Below are positions 9,565 through 20,204 of a stretch of DNA of 64,000 bases, one piece after another. The position numbers were made by a program, and so were the translations under genes. The stretch is from positions 1 through 64,000 of the forward strand of contig NZ_AONC01000037.1 of the NCBI RefSeq assembly GCF_000585215.1, given 5' to 3'. The stretch comes from Imhoffiella purpurea. Lineage in GTDB: Bacteria; Pseudomonadota; Gammaproteobacteria; Chromatiales; Chromatiaceae. The notes under the pieces are model-generated. The model did not search any database and was not told the origin of the DNA. It saw only the letters and a program-made list of their open reading frames with translations. The first letter of the stretch is position 1. Every line of letters starts with the position of its first letter.

Positions 9565-9894
9565 ATGTCCGTCATTCTCGATCTCACCATCTTCCCCATG
9601 GACCAAGGTGTCAGCGTCAGTCGTTTCGTCGCGCCCGTCATCGCCATGATTCGCGACAGCGGATTCGCCCATCGGCTCTCGCCGATGGGCACGCAGATCG
9701 AAACCGAGACCCTGCGCGAGGCGCTCGACCTCATCGATCAGGCCCAGGCCCTCCTCGACGGATTCGGCTGCGAGCGCGTCTACGTGGTCGCCAAGTTCGA
9801 TATCCGCCAGGGGCCGCTCGGCCGTCTGAGCGGAAAAATCGCCTCGATTCGCGAGCATATCGGAGATGTCGAGGAGGGTGCCGAGTTTTCCTGA
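9565..9894 (+). CDS. MTH1187-family (YqgV-like) thiamine-binding protein
   Basis: The 109-aa protein has the ferredoxin-like fold signature of the MTH1187/YqgV family: MSVILDLTIFPMDQGVSVS at the N-terminus, the YxLSPMGTQIE-type motif (HRLSPMGTQIE) and a conserved helix with a downstream RVYVVAKFDIR strand. Characterised members form tetramers and bind thiamine or a related pyrimidine, so a role in cofactor handling is possible. The length is standard for the family. It is divergent from the hypothetical gene at 8939-9400 and 55 nt upstream of a metallophosphoesterase gene on the same strand. No thiamine gene or riboswitch is nearby, so the ligand is not supported by context. Confidence 0.8.
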   Translation: MSVILDLTIFPMDQGVSVSRFVAPVIAMIRDSGFAHRLSPMGTQIETETLREALDLIDQAQALLDGFGCERVYVVAKFDIRQGPLGRLSGKIASIREHIGDVEEGAEFS

Positions 9895-9949
9895 AGACCG
9901 GGTTTGGGTATCGTGTCCGCCAAGCTGAGCCACGCGTTACGGTCAAACC

Positions 9950-10786
9950 ATGAAAGTCGCCATCTTTTCGGACATACAAGGCAACCTGCCGGCCATGGAG
10001 AAGGTCGTCTCGGCGATCCAGGACTGGGACCCGGATCTGGTCGTCATGGATGGCGATCTCGTCAACCGCGGCCCCAGCAGTCTGGCCTGTCTCGAGCTGT
10101 TCGATCGTCTGCGCCGCGAATCCGGCTGGCTTCCCGTACAGGGAAATCACGAGACCTGGATGATGCGCTGCGACCGACAGGCGCCACGAGACGCGCTCGA
10201 GGCGGACATGCGCCGCTTCGCCGACTGGACCCTGGAACAGATCCGGCCGCGTCTGGACGACCTGCGCGGCTGGCCCGACCATCTGTGTTTCGACGCCGAA
10301 GGCGATGCGAGCTGGGTGCACGTCACCCACGGCACCCTGAACAGCAATCGTCAGGGCATCACCGCCAGTCTTCCCGACGAAGACCTCGCAGGGGCGGTCC
10401 CGGACGACGTCGCGCTCTTCGTCACCGCCCATACGCATCGGCCACTGTTGCGCCGATTCCAGGACGTCCCTATTCTCAACGTCGGATCCGTCGGCTCGCC
10501 CTTCGACGGCGATCCGCGCGGCAGTTACGCCCGACTGGAATGGAGAGACGGCGAGTGGCATTGGGAGATCATCCGCTTCGAGTACGATCGAGAGCGCGCC
10601 GACCGCGATTTCCAGCATTCGGGTTTCATCGAGCAAGGAGGCCCCCTAGCCCGCATCCTCTACGAGGAATGGCGTCGGGCACGCCTGCTGATGCCGCTAT
10701 GGCGGCGCGACTTCGAACCGGCCGTCCTGGCCGGCGAGCGTCCACTGGGTTCCGCCGTGGATGCATTCATCGCCGGATTGGACTGA
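9950..10786 (+). CDS. Calcineurin-like metallophosphoesterase
   Basis: The 278-aa protein carries the metal-binding blocks of YfcE/MJ0936-type phosphoesterases in order: SDIQGN near residue 8, GDLVNRGP near residue 36, GNHE near residue 64, and a late GTxHTHRP-like block (TAHTHRP). A NVGSVGSPFDGDPRG segment follows. The first block is DxQ, where many family members have DxH, so one metal ligand is altered. A 100-residue C-terminal part (WHWEIIRFEY and on) is common in the long members. Substrates of the family include phosphodiesters and dinucleoside polyphosphates, and the sequence does not choose among them. Confidence 0.82.
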   Translation: MKVAIFSDIQGNLPAMEKVVSAIQDWDPDLVVMDGDLVNRGPSSLACLELFDRLRRESGWLPVQGNHETWMMRCDRQAPRDALEADMRRFADWTLEQIRPRLDDLRGWPDHLCFDAEGDASWVHVTHGTLNSNRQGITASLPDEDLAGAVPDDVALFVTAHTHRPLLRRFQDVPILNVGSVGSPFDGDPRGSYARLEWRDGEWHWEIIRFEYDRERADRDFQHSGFIEQGGPLARILYEEWRRARLLMPLWRRDFEPAVLAGERPLGSAVDAFIAGLD

Positions 10787-10900
10787 CCCCGGCGCAGGAT
10801 CCCCAATCCGTGTCGGCCGACTCGGTCCCTATCGACCTGCCCAATCCCTCGACCGATCCAATCCTTTATCGACTCAATCGATGATGTTCGACATAGAGCC

Positions 10901-11776
10901 ATGATGATCGACGCAGACACCTTTACGCGCTTCCTCTTCGAGCAGTCCGGCATCCGCGGCAATCTGGTGCACCTGGATGCCAGTTGGCGGACGGTCCTCT
11001 CGAACCGCGACTATCCCGAGACCGTTCGCACTCCGCTCGGCGAGGCGCTGGCGGCCGTCGCCCTGCTCGCCGGGACCATCAAATTCGACGGCTCGCTCAT
11101 TCTCCAGGTACAGGGCTCGGGACCGATCAGCACCCTCGTGGCCCAGGCGACCCACCAGCACACCATCCGCGGGCTGGCCCACTGGAGCGGAGATCTGCCC
11201 GAAAACGGAACGCTCGACACGCTCTTCGGCGACGGCCAGCTGGTGCTCACGATCGAGCGCGACAAGGCCGAGCCCTATCAAGGTATCGTCCCATTCGCCG
11301 GCTCCAGCCTCACCGCTGCGATCGAAGGCTATTTCGGGCAATCCGAGCAGCTGCCGACGCGGCTCTGGCTCGCCGCCTCGGCCGACCGGGCGGCGGGAAT
11401 GCTGCTTCAGCGCATGCCGGGCCCGGAACACACGAACGAGGATTGGGATCGCATCGGGCTGCTCGCCTCGACCCTCACCCCGGACGAACTGATCGAGCTG
11501 CCGACCGAGAGCCTGCTGCACCGGCTCTTCCACGAGGAGTCGGTCCGGCTGTTCGACCCGGATCCCATGGCCTTCCGCTGCGGCTGCTCGCGCAACCGCA
11601 TCGAGAATCTGGTGAAGCTGCTCGGCGAGGACGAGGTGTTTTCGCTCCTGGACGAGCAGGGATACATCCAGGTGACCTGCGAGTTCTGCAACCGCGAATA
11701 CCGTTTCGACCCGGTCGACACGCGCCAGCTCTTCGCCGAGCACACCCGGCACGAAGCCCCCTCGGCTCAGCATTGA
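10901..11776 (+). CDS. hslO: Redox-regulated molecular chaperone Hsp33
   Basis: Hsp33 is a cytoplasmic holdase that is switched on when oxidants and heat release zinc from four C-terminal cysteines. The four are present here as CGC near residue 226 and CEFC near residue 263, with normal spacing. The N-terminal domain shows IQVQGSGP-like LQVQGSGPISTLVAQ, and the length of 291 aa matches the E. coli protein (292). The start is at the first of two consecutive ATG codons; neither has a strong binding site. The 114-nt upstream gap shows no clear sigma-32 site, unlike clpB. It is 33 nt upstream of a nucleoside-transporter gene. Confidence 0.95.
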   Translation: MMIDADTFTRFLFEQSGIRGNLVHLDASWRTVLSNRDYPETVRTPLGEALAAVALLAGTIKFDGSLILQVQGSGPISTLVAQATHQHTIRGLAHWSGDLPENGTLDTLFGDGQLVLTIERDKAEPYQGIVPFAGSSLTAAIEGYFGQSEQLPTRLWLAASADRAAGMLLQRMPGPEHTNEDWDRIGLLASTLTPDELIELPTESLLHRLFHEESVRLFDPDPMAFRCGCSRNRIENLVKLLGEDEVFSLLDEQGYIQVTCEFCNREYRFDPVDTRQLFAEHTRHEAPSAQH

Positions 11777-11809
11777 GCCCACGACGGCCCCGTCCCCCAG
11801 GAACCGCCG

Positions 11810-13060
11810 ATGACGAGCATCCTCCAGGCCGCGCTCGGCCTGACGCTGTTGACATTTCTGGCCTGGTCGCTCAGCGAAAACCGAATGGGGGTCAAACCGC
11901 GATTGATCCTGACGGGCCTGGGCCTGCAATTCGCACTCGCCCTGGCCTTCCTCAAGATCCCCTTCGCCAAGGAGCTGTTCCTGGGGCTCAACCAGATCGT
12001 GATCGCCGTCCAGCAAGCGACGCAGTCGGGCACCCAGCTGGTCTTCGGCTATCTGGGGGGCGGACCGGCCCCCTTCACGCCCGAATTTCCGCAGAACAGC
12101 TTCGTGCTCGCCTTTCAGGCGCTGCCTCTGATCCTGGTGATCAGCGCACTCTCCGCGCTTCTCTTCCATTGGGGGATCATGCCGAAACTGGTCCGCGCAT
12201 TCGCCTGGATCCTGCGACGGATCATGGGCACGGGCGGCCCGCTTGGACTCGGGGCCGCGGCGAACGTCTTCGTCGGCATGACCGAGGCGCCTCTGCTCAT
12301 CCGCCCCTATCTGAGCGGCATGTCGCGCTCGGCGCTCTTCGGTCTCATGACCTGCGGCATGGCCACCATCGCCGGCACCATGATGATGCTCTACGCCGGC
12401 ATCGTCGGTCCGGTCATCCCGGACGCCATGGGACACATCCTGATCGCCTCGATCGTCAGCACCCCGGCGGCGCTCATGATCGCCGGCATCATGATCCCGG
12501 AGACGGGCGAGACCGCGGACGAGACCCCACCGAGCATCCCCAATCAGGATCTCGGCAGCATGGACGCCATCACCCGCGGAACCCTGGATGCCATTCCGCT
12601 CTGGCTCAACATCATCGCCATGCTCATCGTCATGATCGCCCTGGTCAGCCTGGTCAACCAGATGCTCGCATGGCTTCCGGAGATATCCGGAGAGCCCATT
12701 TCGGCCCAGAGGATACTCGGCTGGATCATGGCCCCCATCGTCTGGCTCATCGGCATCCCCTGGTCCGAGGCGCCCACCGCCGGCTCGCTCATGGGCATCA
12801 AGACCATCCTCAACGAGCTGGTCGCCTATCTGCAGCTGGCCCAGCTCCCGGCCGACGCACTGAGCGAGCGCAGCCGTCTCATCATGACCTATGCCATGTG
12901 CGGCTTCGCCAACCTGGGCAGTCTGGGAATCATGATCGGCGGATTGGGGGCCATGGCCCCCGAACGACGCGGCGAGATCGTCGCCATGGGCATGAAATCG
13001 ATCGTCGCCGGAACCCTGGCCACGCTCATGACGGGCGCGGTGGTGGGGATGCTGTTGTAG
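11810..13060 (+). CDS. NupC/CNT-family concentrative nucleoside transporter
   Basis: The 416-aa inner-membrane protein fits the concentrative nucleoside transporter family, which couples nucleoside uptake to H+ or Na+. Visible signatures are the gate-type segment NVFVGMTEAPLLIRPYL, whose TEAP glutamate lies in the nucleoside/ion site, the CGMATIAGTMM helix, and the late CGFANLGSLGIMIGGLG motif. About nine hydrophobic helices fill the protein. The start ATG has CCCAGGAACCGCCG upstream, a usable ribosome site. The gene shares strand with hslO and converges on a DUF4124 gene. Substrate specificity (purine or pyrimidine nucleoside) cannot be read from the sequence. Confidence 0.9.
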   Translation: MTSILQAALGLTLLTFLAWSLSENRMGVKPRLILTGLGLQFALALAFLKIPFAKELFLGLNQIVIAVQQATQSGTQLVFGYLGGGPAPFTPEFPQNSFVLAFQALPLILVISALSALLFHWGIMPKLVRAFAWILRRIMGTGGPLGLGAAANVFVGMTEAPLLIRPYLSGMSRSALFGLMTCGMATIAGTMMMLYAGIVGPVIPDAMGHILIASIVSTPAALMIAGIMIPETGETADETPPSIPNQDLGSMDAITRGTLDAIPLWLNIIAMLIVMIALVSLVNQMLAWLPEISGEPISAQRILGWIMAPIVWLIGIPWSEAPTAGSLMGIKTILNELVAYLQLAQLPADALSERSRLIMTYAMCGFANLGSLGIMIGGLGAMAPERRGEIVAMGMKSIVAGTLATLMTGAVVGMLL

Positions 13061-13094
13061 CTACACGCACGAGAATGACACTGGCGGCCGAGTA

Positions 13095-13424
13095 TCACAG
13101 ATCGGCGGGCTTGCCGGTCTGAGGCGGCGACATCCGGAAGCTCGGCGCCTCCTCGGCTGTCTTGGACGCCTCCTGGGCCGCCTTGCGACGCTCGCTGCTC
13201 TCCTCGATGAACCTGCGCTCGGACTCCATCTGTTCCTGATGCCTCCGAATCTGCTCAGGGGTCGGACGATGGACATCGAGTTCCATGACCTCCGCGTCCG
13301 GGGCACAGGGCGTCTGCGAATAGATGGGCTTGCCCGTATCCGGGTCGTCGCATTTGTACATGCCCGCCGCCCCTGGCCCACTGACGATAAGCAGACTCAA
13401 TGCAAGCACCGAAATCCTGTTCAT
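13095..13424 (-). CDS. DUF4124 periplasmic protein
   Basis: The 109-aa protein has a signal peptide (MNRISVLALSLLIVSGPGAAG) followed by the DUF4124 motif, MYKCDDPDTGKPIYSQTPC. The C-terminal half is a charged, helix-forming stretch rich in Glu, Arg and Gln. DUF4124 proteins are common in gammaproteobacteria and their function is unknown; the two cysteines may form a disulfide. AAGGTG six bases upstream supports ATG 13424, while an in-frame GTG nine bases earlier is the alternative. It converges on the transporter gene with a 34-nt gap that shows no convincing hairpin. Confidence 0.85.
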   Translation of the reverse strand: MNRISVLALSLLIVSGPGAAGMYKCDDPDTGKPIYSQTPCAPDAEVMELDVHRPTPEQIRRHQEQMESERRFIEESSERRKAAQEASKTAEEAPSFRMSPPQTGKPADL

Positions 13425-13505
13425 GGCGATCACCTTGTTGGCAACGTCTGGCGACCGATTCTAACCACAAAGCCGCCCGTCAGACATTGGAACGCGTTAT
13501 CAACA

Positions 13506-14477
13506 TCATGATTTCAGGACGGCACAAGCCTCGCCCGTTCCGAGCCAGAAGCCGAGGCTCTTGTCGAGAAACTCCTCCCAGGGCATGTAGTGCGAACCGT
13601 CGCAGGAGAAATTGAGTCCGACCATGCCGTTGAAGATGTTGATCGAGCCGGAACGCAGATAGATGGTCTCGTCCATGAAACGCAGATCGCGGAAGGCACC
13701 GCAGACCTCGCCGACCCGATCGACCGGAATGGCCGCATCCAGCGGATAGTCACGCCGCGGATAGGCGAGACAGATCCCCGGATCGACCAGATCCTCGTAG
13801 TCGAGGATGCGGTAGCGGAAGGGGTCGTCGATCATCCAGAGCGTCGCGCGCGAGCTCGAGAAATGCAGCTTGCCGTGGAAGACGCCGTGCGCGGCGATCA
13901 ACTCGATCAGCAGATCCAGCACCTCGTCGATGCGGCCGTCCATGAGGCTCTCGACCCGTTCCTGCTGGAAGAGACCGCCACGAATCGCCGGATCGCCCTT
14001 GAGCTGGAACCACTGACCTGGCTGCTGATAGAGCTCGCGGGTCAATGGCAGCTCGCGCAGATCGAAATCGGCGCCGATGAAGCCGAGGAGCTCGCCCGAC
14101 TCCGTTTCGATGCGCTGCACCGCCGTCAGCGATGGACGGCGTGCATTGCGACTGAGATAGGCCGGCGACAAGGAGAATCGCGCGCCGACCAGCGCCTCGG
14201 CCAGATAGGGCCGCTCGCTGCGATCGCGCCCCAGGTGCTCGGGAAGCGGCCCCTGAGGCGAGAGGTTGGCGGTCAGCTGACGTGCATCGGCATCGAGCAC
14301 GTAGAGATATTTGCAGGACGGCAGCGACGGCAGCGCAGCCTGAAGCAGCGCCTCCAGGGCCGCGCGCTCCGACCAGCATGCCCGGCAGCCGACGACCAAA
14401 CGCTCCAGCAATCCGGCCAGTCGTTCCTGAAGCTCGATGCGCTGACGCGCGACGGCGGTCTGCAATGCCTGACTCAT
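13506..14477 (-). CDS. PDC (Cache-like) sensor-domain protein
   Basis: This 323-aa protein has an N-terminal helical region, then a PAS/Cache-type ligand-binding fold. That fold shows YLYVLDADARQLTANLS, RDRSERPYLAEAL and ETESGELLGFIGADFDLR, which resemble the membrane-distal pocket of PDC sensors. The C-terminal half is less familiar and contains a Tyr/Asp-rich RYRILDYEDLVDPGIC segment. No clear transmembrane helix or output domain is seen, so it may be a cytoplasmic sensor-only protein. The gene is 82 nt upstream of the DUF4124 gene and 95 nt downstream of clpB. Its start has only a weak binding site, and a heptad repeat lies between it and clpB. Confidence 0.62.
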   Translation of the reverse strand: MSQALQTAVARQRIELQERLAGLLERLVVGCRACWSERAALEALLQAALPSLPSCKYLYVLDADARQLTANLSPQGPLPEHLGRDRSERPYLAEALVGARFSLSPAYLSRNARRPSLTAVQRIETESGELLGFIGADFDLRELPLTRELYQQPGQWFQLKGDPAIRGGLFQQERVESLMDGRIDEVLDLLIELIAAHGVFHGKLHFSSSRATLWMIDDPFRYRILDYEDLVDPGICLAYPRRDYPLDAAIPVDRVGEVCGAFRDLRFMDETIYLRSGSINIFNGMVGLNFSCDGSHYMPWEEFLDKSLGFWLGTGEACAVLKS

Positions 14478-14505
14478 GATGGTATTCCAAGCCTCATGTA
14501 AGAAA

Positions 14506-14567
14506 GCTGCCAGCGGCCAGCGGTCTGTTGGTACCAGCTGGTCGCTGACGGCTGGAAGCTGGAAGCT
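14506..14567. repeat. Degenerate heptad repeat locus downstream of clpB
   Basis: The right half is a clean heptad run: GCTGGTC, GCTGACG, GCTGGAA, GCTGGAA, then GCT (14537-14567). The left half is a shifted, more divergent run beginning GCTGCCA, GCGGCCA, GCGGTCT at 14506. The first heptad is identical to the window-edge array unit (GCTGGTC). It ends five bases from the clpB stop codon and fills the clpB/PDC-protein gap. Confidence 0.8.
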
Positions 14568-14572
14568 ATAGA

Positions 14573-17170
<2,598 letters not shown>

Positions 17171-17210
17171 GGCGATGACTCCTTCGTATTTCCTGTCTAA
17201 TTACCTGGGA

Positions 17211-17239
17211 AATTGGGGAGAGATACCTAATGAATCAAG
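17211..17239 (-). promoter_or_regulatory. Sigma-32-like heat-shock promoter of clpB
   Basis: On the minus strand CTTGAT (17234-17239) and CCCCAATT (17211-17218) are separated by 15 bases. This fits the RpoH consensus CTTGAA, 11-16 bases, CCCCATNT. The predicted transcript starts near 17205, about 35 bases before the clpB GTG. The site is read from the sequence; use by sigma-32 is an inference strengthened by the gene it serves. Confidence 0.75.
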
Positions 17240-17254
17240 CCGGCCCGGTGGGAC

Positions 17255-17848
17255 TCAGAATTCGGGCGGGAAGAGGCGTTCGCCGAGCGCGTCCCAGGCG
17301 ACGACCACGCCCGGCAGGATGCCGACGGGCGTCTCGCCGGCCAGCTCGCCGACCTCCGGCTTGCCGAACTGCCCATCCTCCAGCCGATAGATGGTGACCA
17401 TGCGGTCGACCGGATGCACGAGCCAGTATTCGCGCACCCCGGCGCGCTCGTAGACCTGACGTTTGCGCACGTGATCATGGCTGGCCGTTCCGGGCGAGAG
17501 CACCTCGACCACCAGATCCGGAGCCCCGCGCACCCCGCGCCGATCGAGCTTCGAGGGATCGCAGACCACCAGTACGTCGGGCTGTACCACCGTGTCGATG
17601 CGGCCGTCCTCCTCGTCGCCATTGGGCAGCCGCACGTCGACCGGGGCGATGAAGGGCCGGCAAGGCCGATCTTGAAGTGCCTGGCGAAGCTGGAAATAGA
17701 TCTCGCCAGCCACGTCCTGATGATCCAGTGACGGTGCCGGGGCCATCATCCAGGCCACGCCGTCGATGAGCTCGTAGCGCACATCATCGGGCCAGGTCAG
17801 ATAGTCGGCATAGGTATGGTAGTCGGTGTCACGCTGGGCCAGTGCCAT
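17255..17848 (-). CDS. Uma2-family (DUF820) putative PD-(D/E)XK endonuclease
   Basis: The 197-aa protein matches the Uma2 family, abundant in cyanobacteria and some proteobacteria and built on the PD-(D/E)XK nuclease fold. Conserved pieces are YELIDGVAWMM, the VQPDVLVV strand with the active-site aspartate, PDLVVEVLSPGT and GVREYWLVHP. CAGGAG about eight bases upstream supports ATG 17848; an in-frame ATG at 17941 is unlikely. The 5' end faces oxyR across about 100 nt. Uma2 genes are often multicopy and mobile, so acquisition is possible, but base composition does not differ visibly from neighbours. The biological role of the family is unsettled. Confidence 0.85.
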   Translation of the reverse strand: MALAQRDTDYHTYADYLTWPDDVRYELIDGVAWMMAPAPSLDHQDVAGEIYFQLRQALQDRPCRPFIAPVDVRLPNGDEEDGRIDTVVQPDVLVVCDPSKLDRRGVRGAPDLVVEVLSPGTASHDHVRKRQVYERAGVREYWLVHPVDRMVTIYRLEDGQFGKPEVGELAGETPVGILPGVVVAWDALGERLFPPEF

Positions 17849-17899
17849 GATCCGGTCTCCTGAGGTCGAACGGTCTTCGGCCGATGATAGTGGATCGGA

Positions 17900-17917
17900 G
17901 CGCGCATGGATGCGCGC
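17900..17917. promoter_or_regulatory. Palindrome in the oxyR / Uma2 intergenic region
   Basis: GCGCGCAT, two bases, ATGCGCGC forms an 8-bp perfect dyad. It lies 31 bases before the OxyR GTG and about 50 bases upstream of the Uma2 ATG. It may be an operator or a hairpin in the oxyR leader; it does not match a known OxyR box, and I claim no function. Confidence 0.4.
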
Positions 17918-17947
17918 GCGGATGACGATTTCCGGTATCATGCGCAG

Positions 17948-18868
17948 GTGAATCTACGCGACCTCAAATATATCCTCGCCGTCGCCGAGACGCGCCACTT
18001 CGGGCGCGCCGCGGAGCGTTGCTTCGTCAGCCAGCCGACCCTGAGCGGTCAGATCAAGAAGCTGGAGGACGAGCTTGACGTGGTCATCTTCGAGCGCACC
18101 AACCGCTCGGTCGAGATCACCCCCGTCGGACAGTCCATCCTGTCCCATGCCCGGCTCGCGCTGGAACAGGCCGAAGCCATCGAGCAGGTCGCGCGCGCCC
18201 ACCAGGACCCCATGGCCGGACCGCTGCGCATCGGTGCCATCCCGACCCTTAGTCCCTATCTGATGCCTTTGGTTCTGGTGCCACTCAAGCACACCTACCC
18301 CAAGCTCAAGCTGGTCCTGTCCGAGGAGATCACGGACATGCTGCTCGGGCGGCTCGCCCGTCACGAGATCGACGCCGCGCTTCTGGCGACCCCGGTCGAC
18401 GAGTCCGATTTCGAGGCCATGCCACTGTTCGACGAGCCCTTCTGGCTCGCCCACCCGGCCGGCCATCCGCTCAACGACAAGGACGAGATCAGCGCCCAGG
18501 ATCTGGAGGACGTGGAGCTGCTGCTCCTGGCCGACGGACACTGCCTGACCCATCAGGTCATGGACGTCTGCCGCCTGGCCGAGCGTCCCGTACACGGCGA
18601 GATGGCCGACCTGCGCGCGGCCAGTCTGGAGACGCTCCTGCAGCTGGTCGGCGCGGGATTCGGATGCACCCTGGTGCCCGCATTGGCGATCCGCGGAGGC
18701 TGGATGACCGACACCGGCATCATCGCCCGCCAGCTGCATCTATCCGATGCCTTCCGTCGCATCTCCCTGGTCTATCGACGCAGCTTCCCACGCCGTCAGG
18801 CACTGGAGGCATTCGCCGCCGTGGTGCGGGAACGGCTGCCGAACACCGTGACCCGGGTCGGCGGCTGA
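17948..18868 (+). CDS. oxyR: Hydrogen-peroxide sensor and activator OxyR
   Basis: The 306-aa LysR-type regulator senses hydrogen peroxide and activates oxidant defence. It has the N-terminal helix-turn-helix (HFGRAAERCFVSQPTLSGQI). The redox pair lies in GHCLTHQVMDVC near residues 198-207, as in E. coli OxyR C199 and C208. The GTG at 17948 gives VNLRDLKY, which aligns with the E. coli start MNIRDLEY; an ATG at 17906 would add 14 residues. Length matches E. coli (305). It is divergent from a Uma2 gene, with a palindrome between them. The gene downstream is not an oxidant-defence gene, so OxyR is likely monocistronic. Confidence 0.93.
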   Translation: MNLRDLKYILAVAETRHFGRAAERCFVSQPTLSGQIKKLEDELDVVIFERTNRSVEITPVGQSILSHARLALEQAEAIEQVARAHQDPMAGPLRIGAIPTLSPYLMPLVLVPLKHTYPKLKLVLSEEITDMLLGRLARHEIDAALLATPVDESDFEAMPLFDEPFWLAHPAGHPLNDKDEISAQDLEDVELLLLADGHCLTHQVMDVCRLAERPVHGEMADLRAASLETLLQLVGAGFGCTLVPALAIRGGWMTDTGIIARQLHLSDAFRRISLVYRRSFPRRQALEAFAAVVRERLPNTVTRVGG

Positions 18869-18979
18869 GCCGTTCGTCCCGTCACGGGCCCAAGACGTCG
18901 ACGGGATCACAGAACCGAACGCCTCCTCCACGGCAATGCTGGTGAAGGCCGGCGCCCGCCCTTAGATCCTATGTCATCG

Positions 18980-18997
18980 ACAGGTAGTTCTACCTGT
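18980..18997. promoter_or_regulatory. Perfect palindrome upstream of orphan ORF (possible operator)
   Basis: ACAGGTAG, TT, CTACCTGT forms an 8-bp perfect dyad 212 bases before the 69-aa ORF. Dyads built on ACCT/AGGT occur in LuxR/NarL-type binding sites, so it could be an operator. Nothing in the sequence identifies a regulator, and the gap 18869-19209 otherwise shows no coding. A second dyad lies at 19066-19121. Confidence 0.45.
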
Positions 18998-19065
18998 ACC
19001 TGAAATGATTCATCGGCTCACGTCAATCTGACAGATAGCCGAAGATCGTCTAGTCTTGACTTGGG

Positions 19066-19121
19066 ATCGGACGGCACGTCTCACATTGTTTACTGTTGCT
19101 AATTGGTAACAGCCGTCCGAT
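19066..19121. repeat. Inverted repeat 5' to orphan ORF
   Basis: ATCGGACGGC at 19066-19075 pairs perfectly with GCCGTCCGAT at 19112-19121 across a 36-base loop that is AT-rich for this genome (TTGTTTACTGTTGCTAATTG). TTGACT at 19056 could be a -35 element, but no good -10 follows. The arms may fold into a leader structure or mark an element boundary. Confidence 0.55.
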
Positions 19122-19209
19122 GCCTCGCATCGAGTCGTGAGCGGATCTCGTAGCCGTCGGTCGACCGCTGCAGCCTTCCACTCGAAGCCGATCAGGGGGA
19201 TGACCCACC

Positions 19210-19419
19210 ATGAGCACCATACAGTTACAAGCCATCTGGGAGCTGTGCAGACAAGGATTTCAGATCACTGCAGACGATGCAGCGCAATGCTGGAACGAGG
19301 GCAGGAGATTCGAGCCGAAACGGGAGTTTCCGATCGCCCGCTCACTGGAGAGACTGATCGACCAGTGCAATTGGGAAGTCGACCGAGAGCGGCGCAAAGA
19401 TCGAAAGCGCATCTCGTAG
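19210..19419 (+). CDS. 69-aa orphan protein
   Basis: I do not recognise this small protein. It is Trp/Cys-containing and hydrophilic: MSTIQLQAIWELC, then DDAAQCWNEGRRF, an RSLERLID segment, and a strongly basic end (DRERRKDRKRIS). The start ATG is preceded by AGGGGGATG at a workable distance. Predicted helices and a basic tail would suit a small nucleic-acid-associated protein, but that is a guess. It lies in a stretch with three inverted repeats and just upstream of decayed signalling genes, so it may itself be a remnant. No codon bias against its being coding. Confidence 0.45.
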   Translation: MSTIQLQAIWELCRQGFQITADDAAQCWNEGRRFEPKREFPIARSLERLIDQCNWEVDRERRKDRKRIS

Positions 19420-19432
19420 GCCGCGCTTCACC

Positions 19433-19487
19433 TCATCGAGACGGAACCGGACCCGAGATACCGGATCGAGCGGTTCCGTCTCGATGA
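19433..19487. repeat. 17-bp perfect inverted repeat after orphan ORF
   Basis: TCATCGAGACGGAACCG at 19433-19449 is the exact reverse complement of 19471-19487, with a 21-base loop. It begins 14 bases after the stop of the 69-aa ORF. A stem this long could act as a terminator although no T-run follows, or could be an element end or structured RNA. Confidence 0.8.
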
Positions 19488-19539
19488 AGATCCGGGCTAG
19501 TCTCGAGGTCGCACTGGCGATGCGGGCGATCTGGCTGTC

Positions 19540-20044
19540 ATGCCCTTCGAAAGGCACCAGGACATGAGCGCGGACGAGCACACCGGTCACGAATCGGACC
19601 TGCAGATCTCGGCCGACGACCTCTGGCGCATCGTCATGCGGCGACGCGCCGAAGCGGAATTGGCCGAGGCAAAGGAGACGGCGGAGCGCGTCAGCCAGGC
19701 CAAGCCGCGGTTCCTGGCCAACATGAGCCACGAACGGAGAGCTCGACGTCGCCAGCAAGCCTGGGGAGGCATCCCCATCCAGGTCCGATCAGGAGTGCGA
19801 GGCCGCTCTGGCCCTATCCGAGCCCTTCCGCGGCGCCCGCATCCTCCTCGTCGAGGACGAGCCCATCAATCAGGAGGTCACCCACAGACTCCTGTTCGAG
19901 GGACCCATCCTCGCCATGACCGCCAATGACTTCGCCGAAGACCGCGAAGCATGCCAGGTCGCGGGAATGAACGATTTCATCGCCAAGCCCGTGGATCCCG
20001 AGACGCTGTTCGGGGCGCTTCTCGAATGGCTTTCCAGTCATTGA
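19540..20044 (+). pseudogene. Collapsed hybrid histidine kinase / response regulator remnant
   Basis: Fragments of a hybrid sensor kinase survive in two frames. In the first frame a helix leads to [22 protein letters not shown], the normal start of a HisKA dimerisation domain. The phospho-accepting histidine is kept but the IRTP that should follow is gone. At about 19735 the reading shifts to another frame that begins [14 protein letters not shown] and continues into a receiver domain, [18 protein letters not shown]. That jumps directly to [18 protein letters not shown] and ends [17 protein letters not shown]. The whole ATPase domain is missing, and the receiver lacks about 45 residues including the phosphorylated aspartate. 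It cannot signal as a kinase, so I call it a pseudogene. Confidence 0.8.
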
Positions 20045-20204
20045 GCCCCGGCGTCTCATGCCAGCATGGGAGCGGACTCCGTCCCCTCGATCGCTCCGGT
20101 CGATGCCTGCCCGAACGAAAAGCCCCGCCGAACCGATTGATTTCCTGGCGAAGCCTTGTATAGAAGTGTCCTCAGCCATAGGAATATTAAAGATAGACGA
20201 CCGG

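Noticed and set aside
18869-19209. A tRNA or small RNA gene in the oxyR downstream gap
   Set aside because: No cloverleaf pattern is visible; only dyads were found and these are reported separately.
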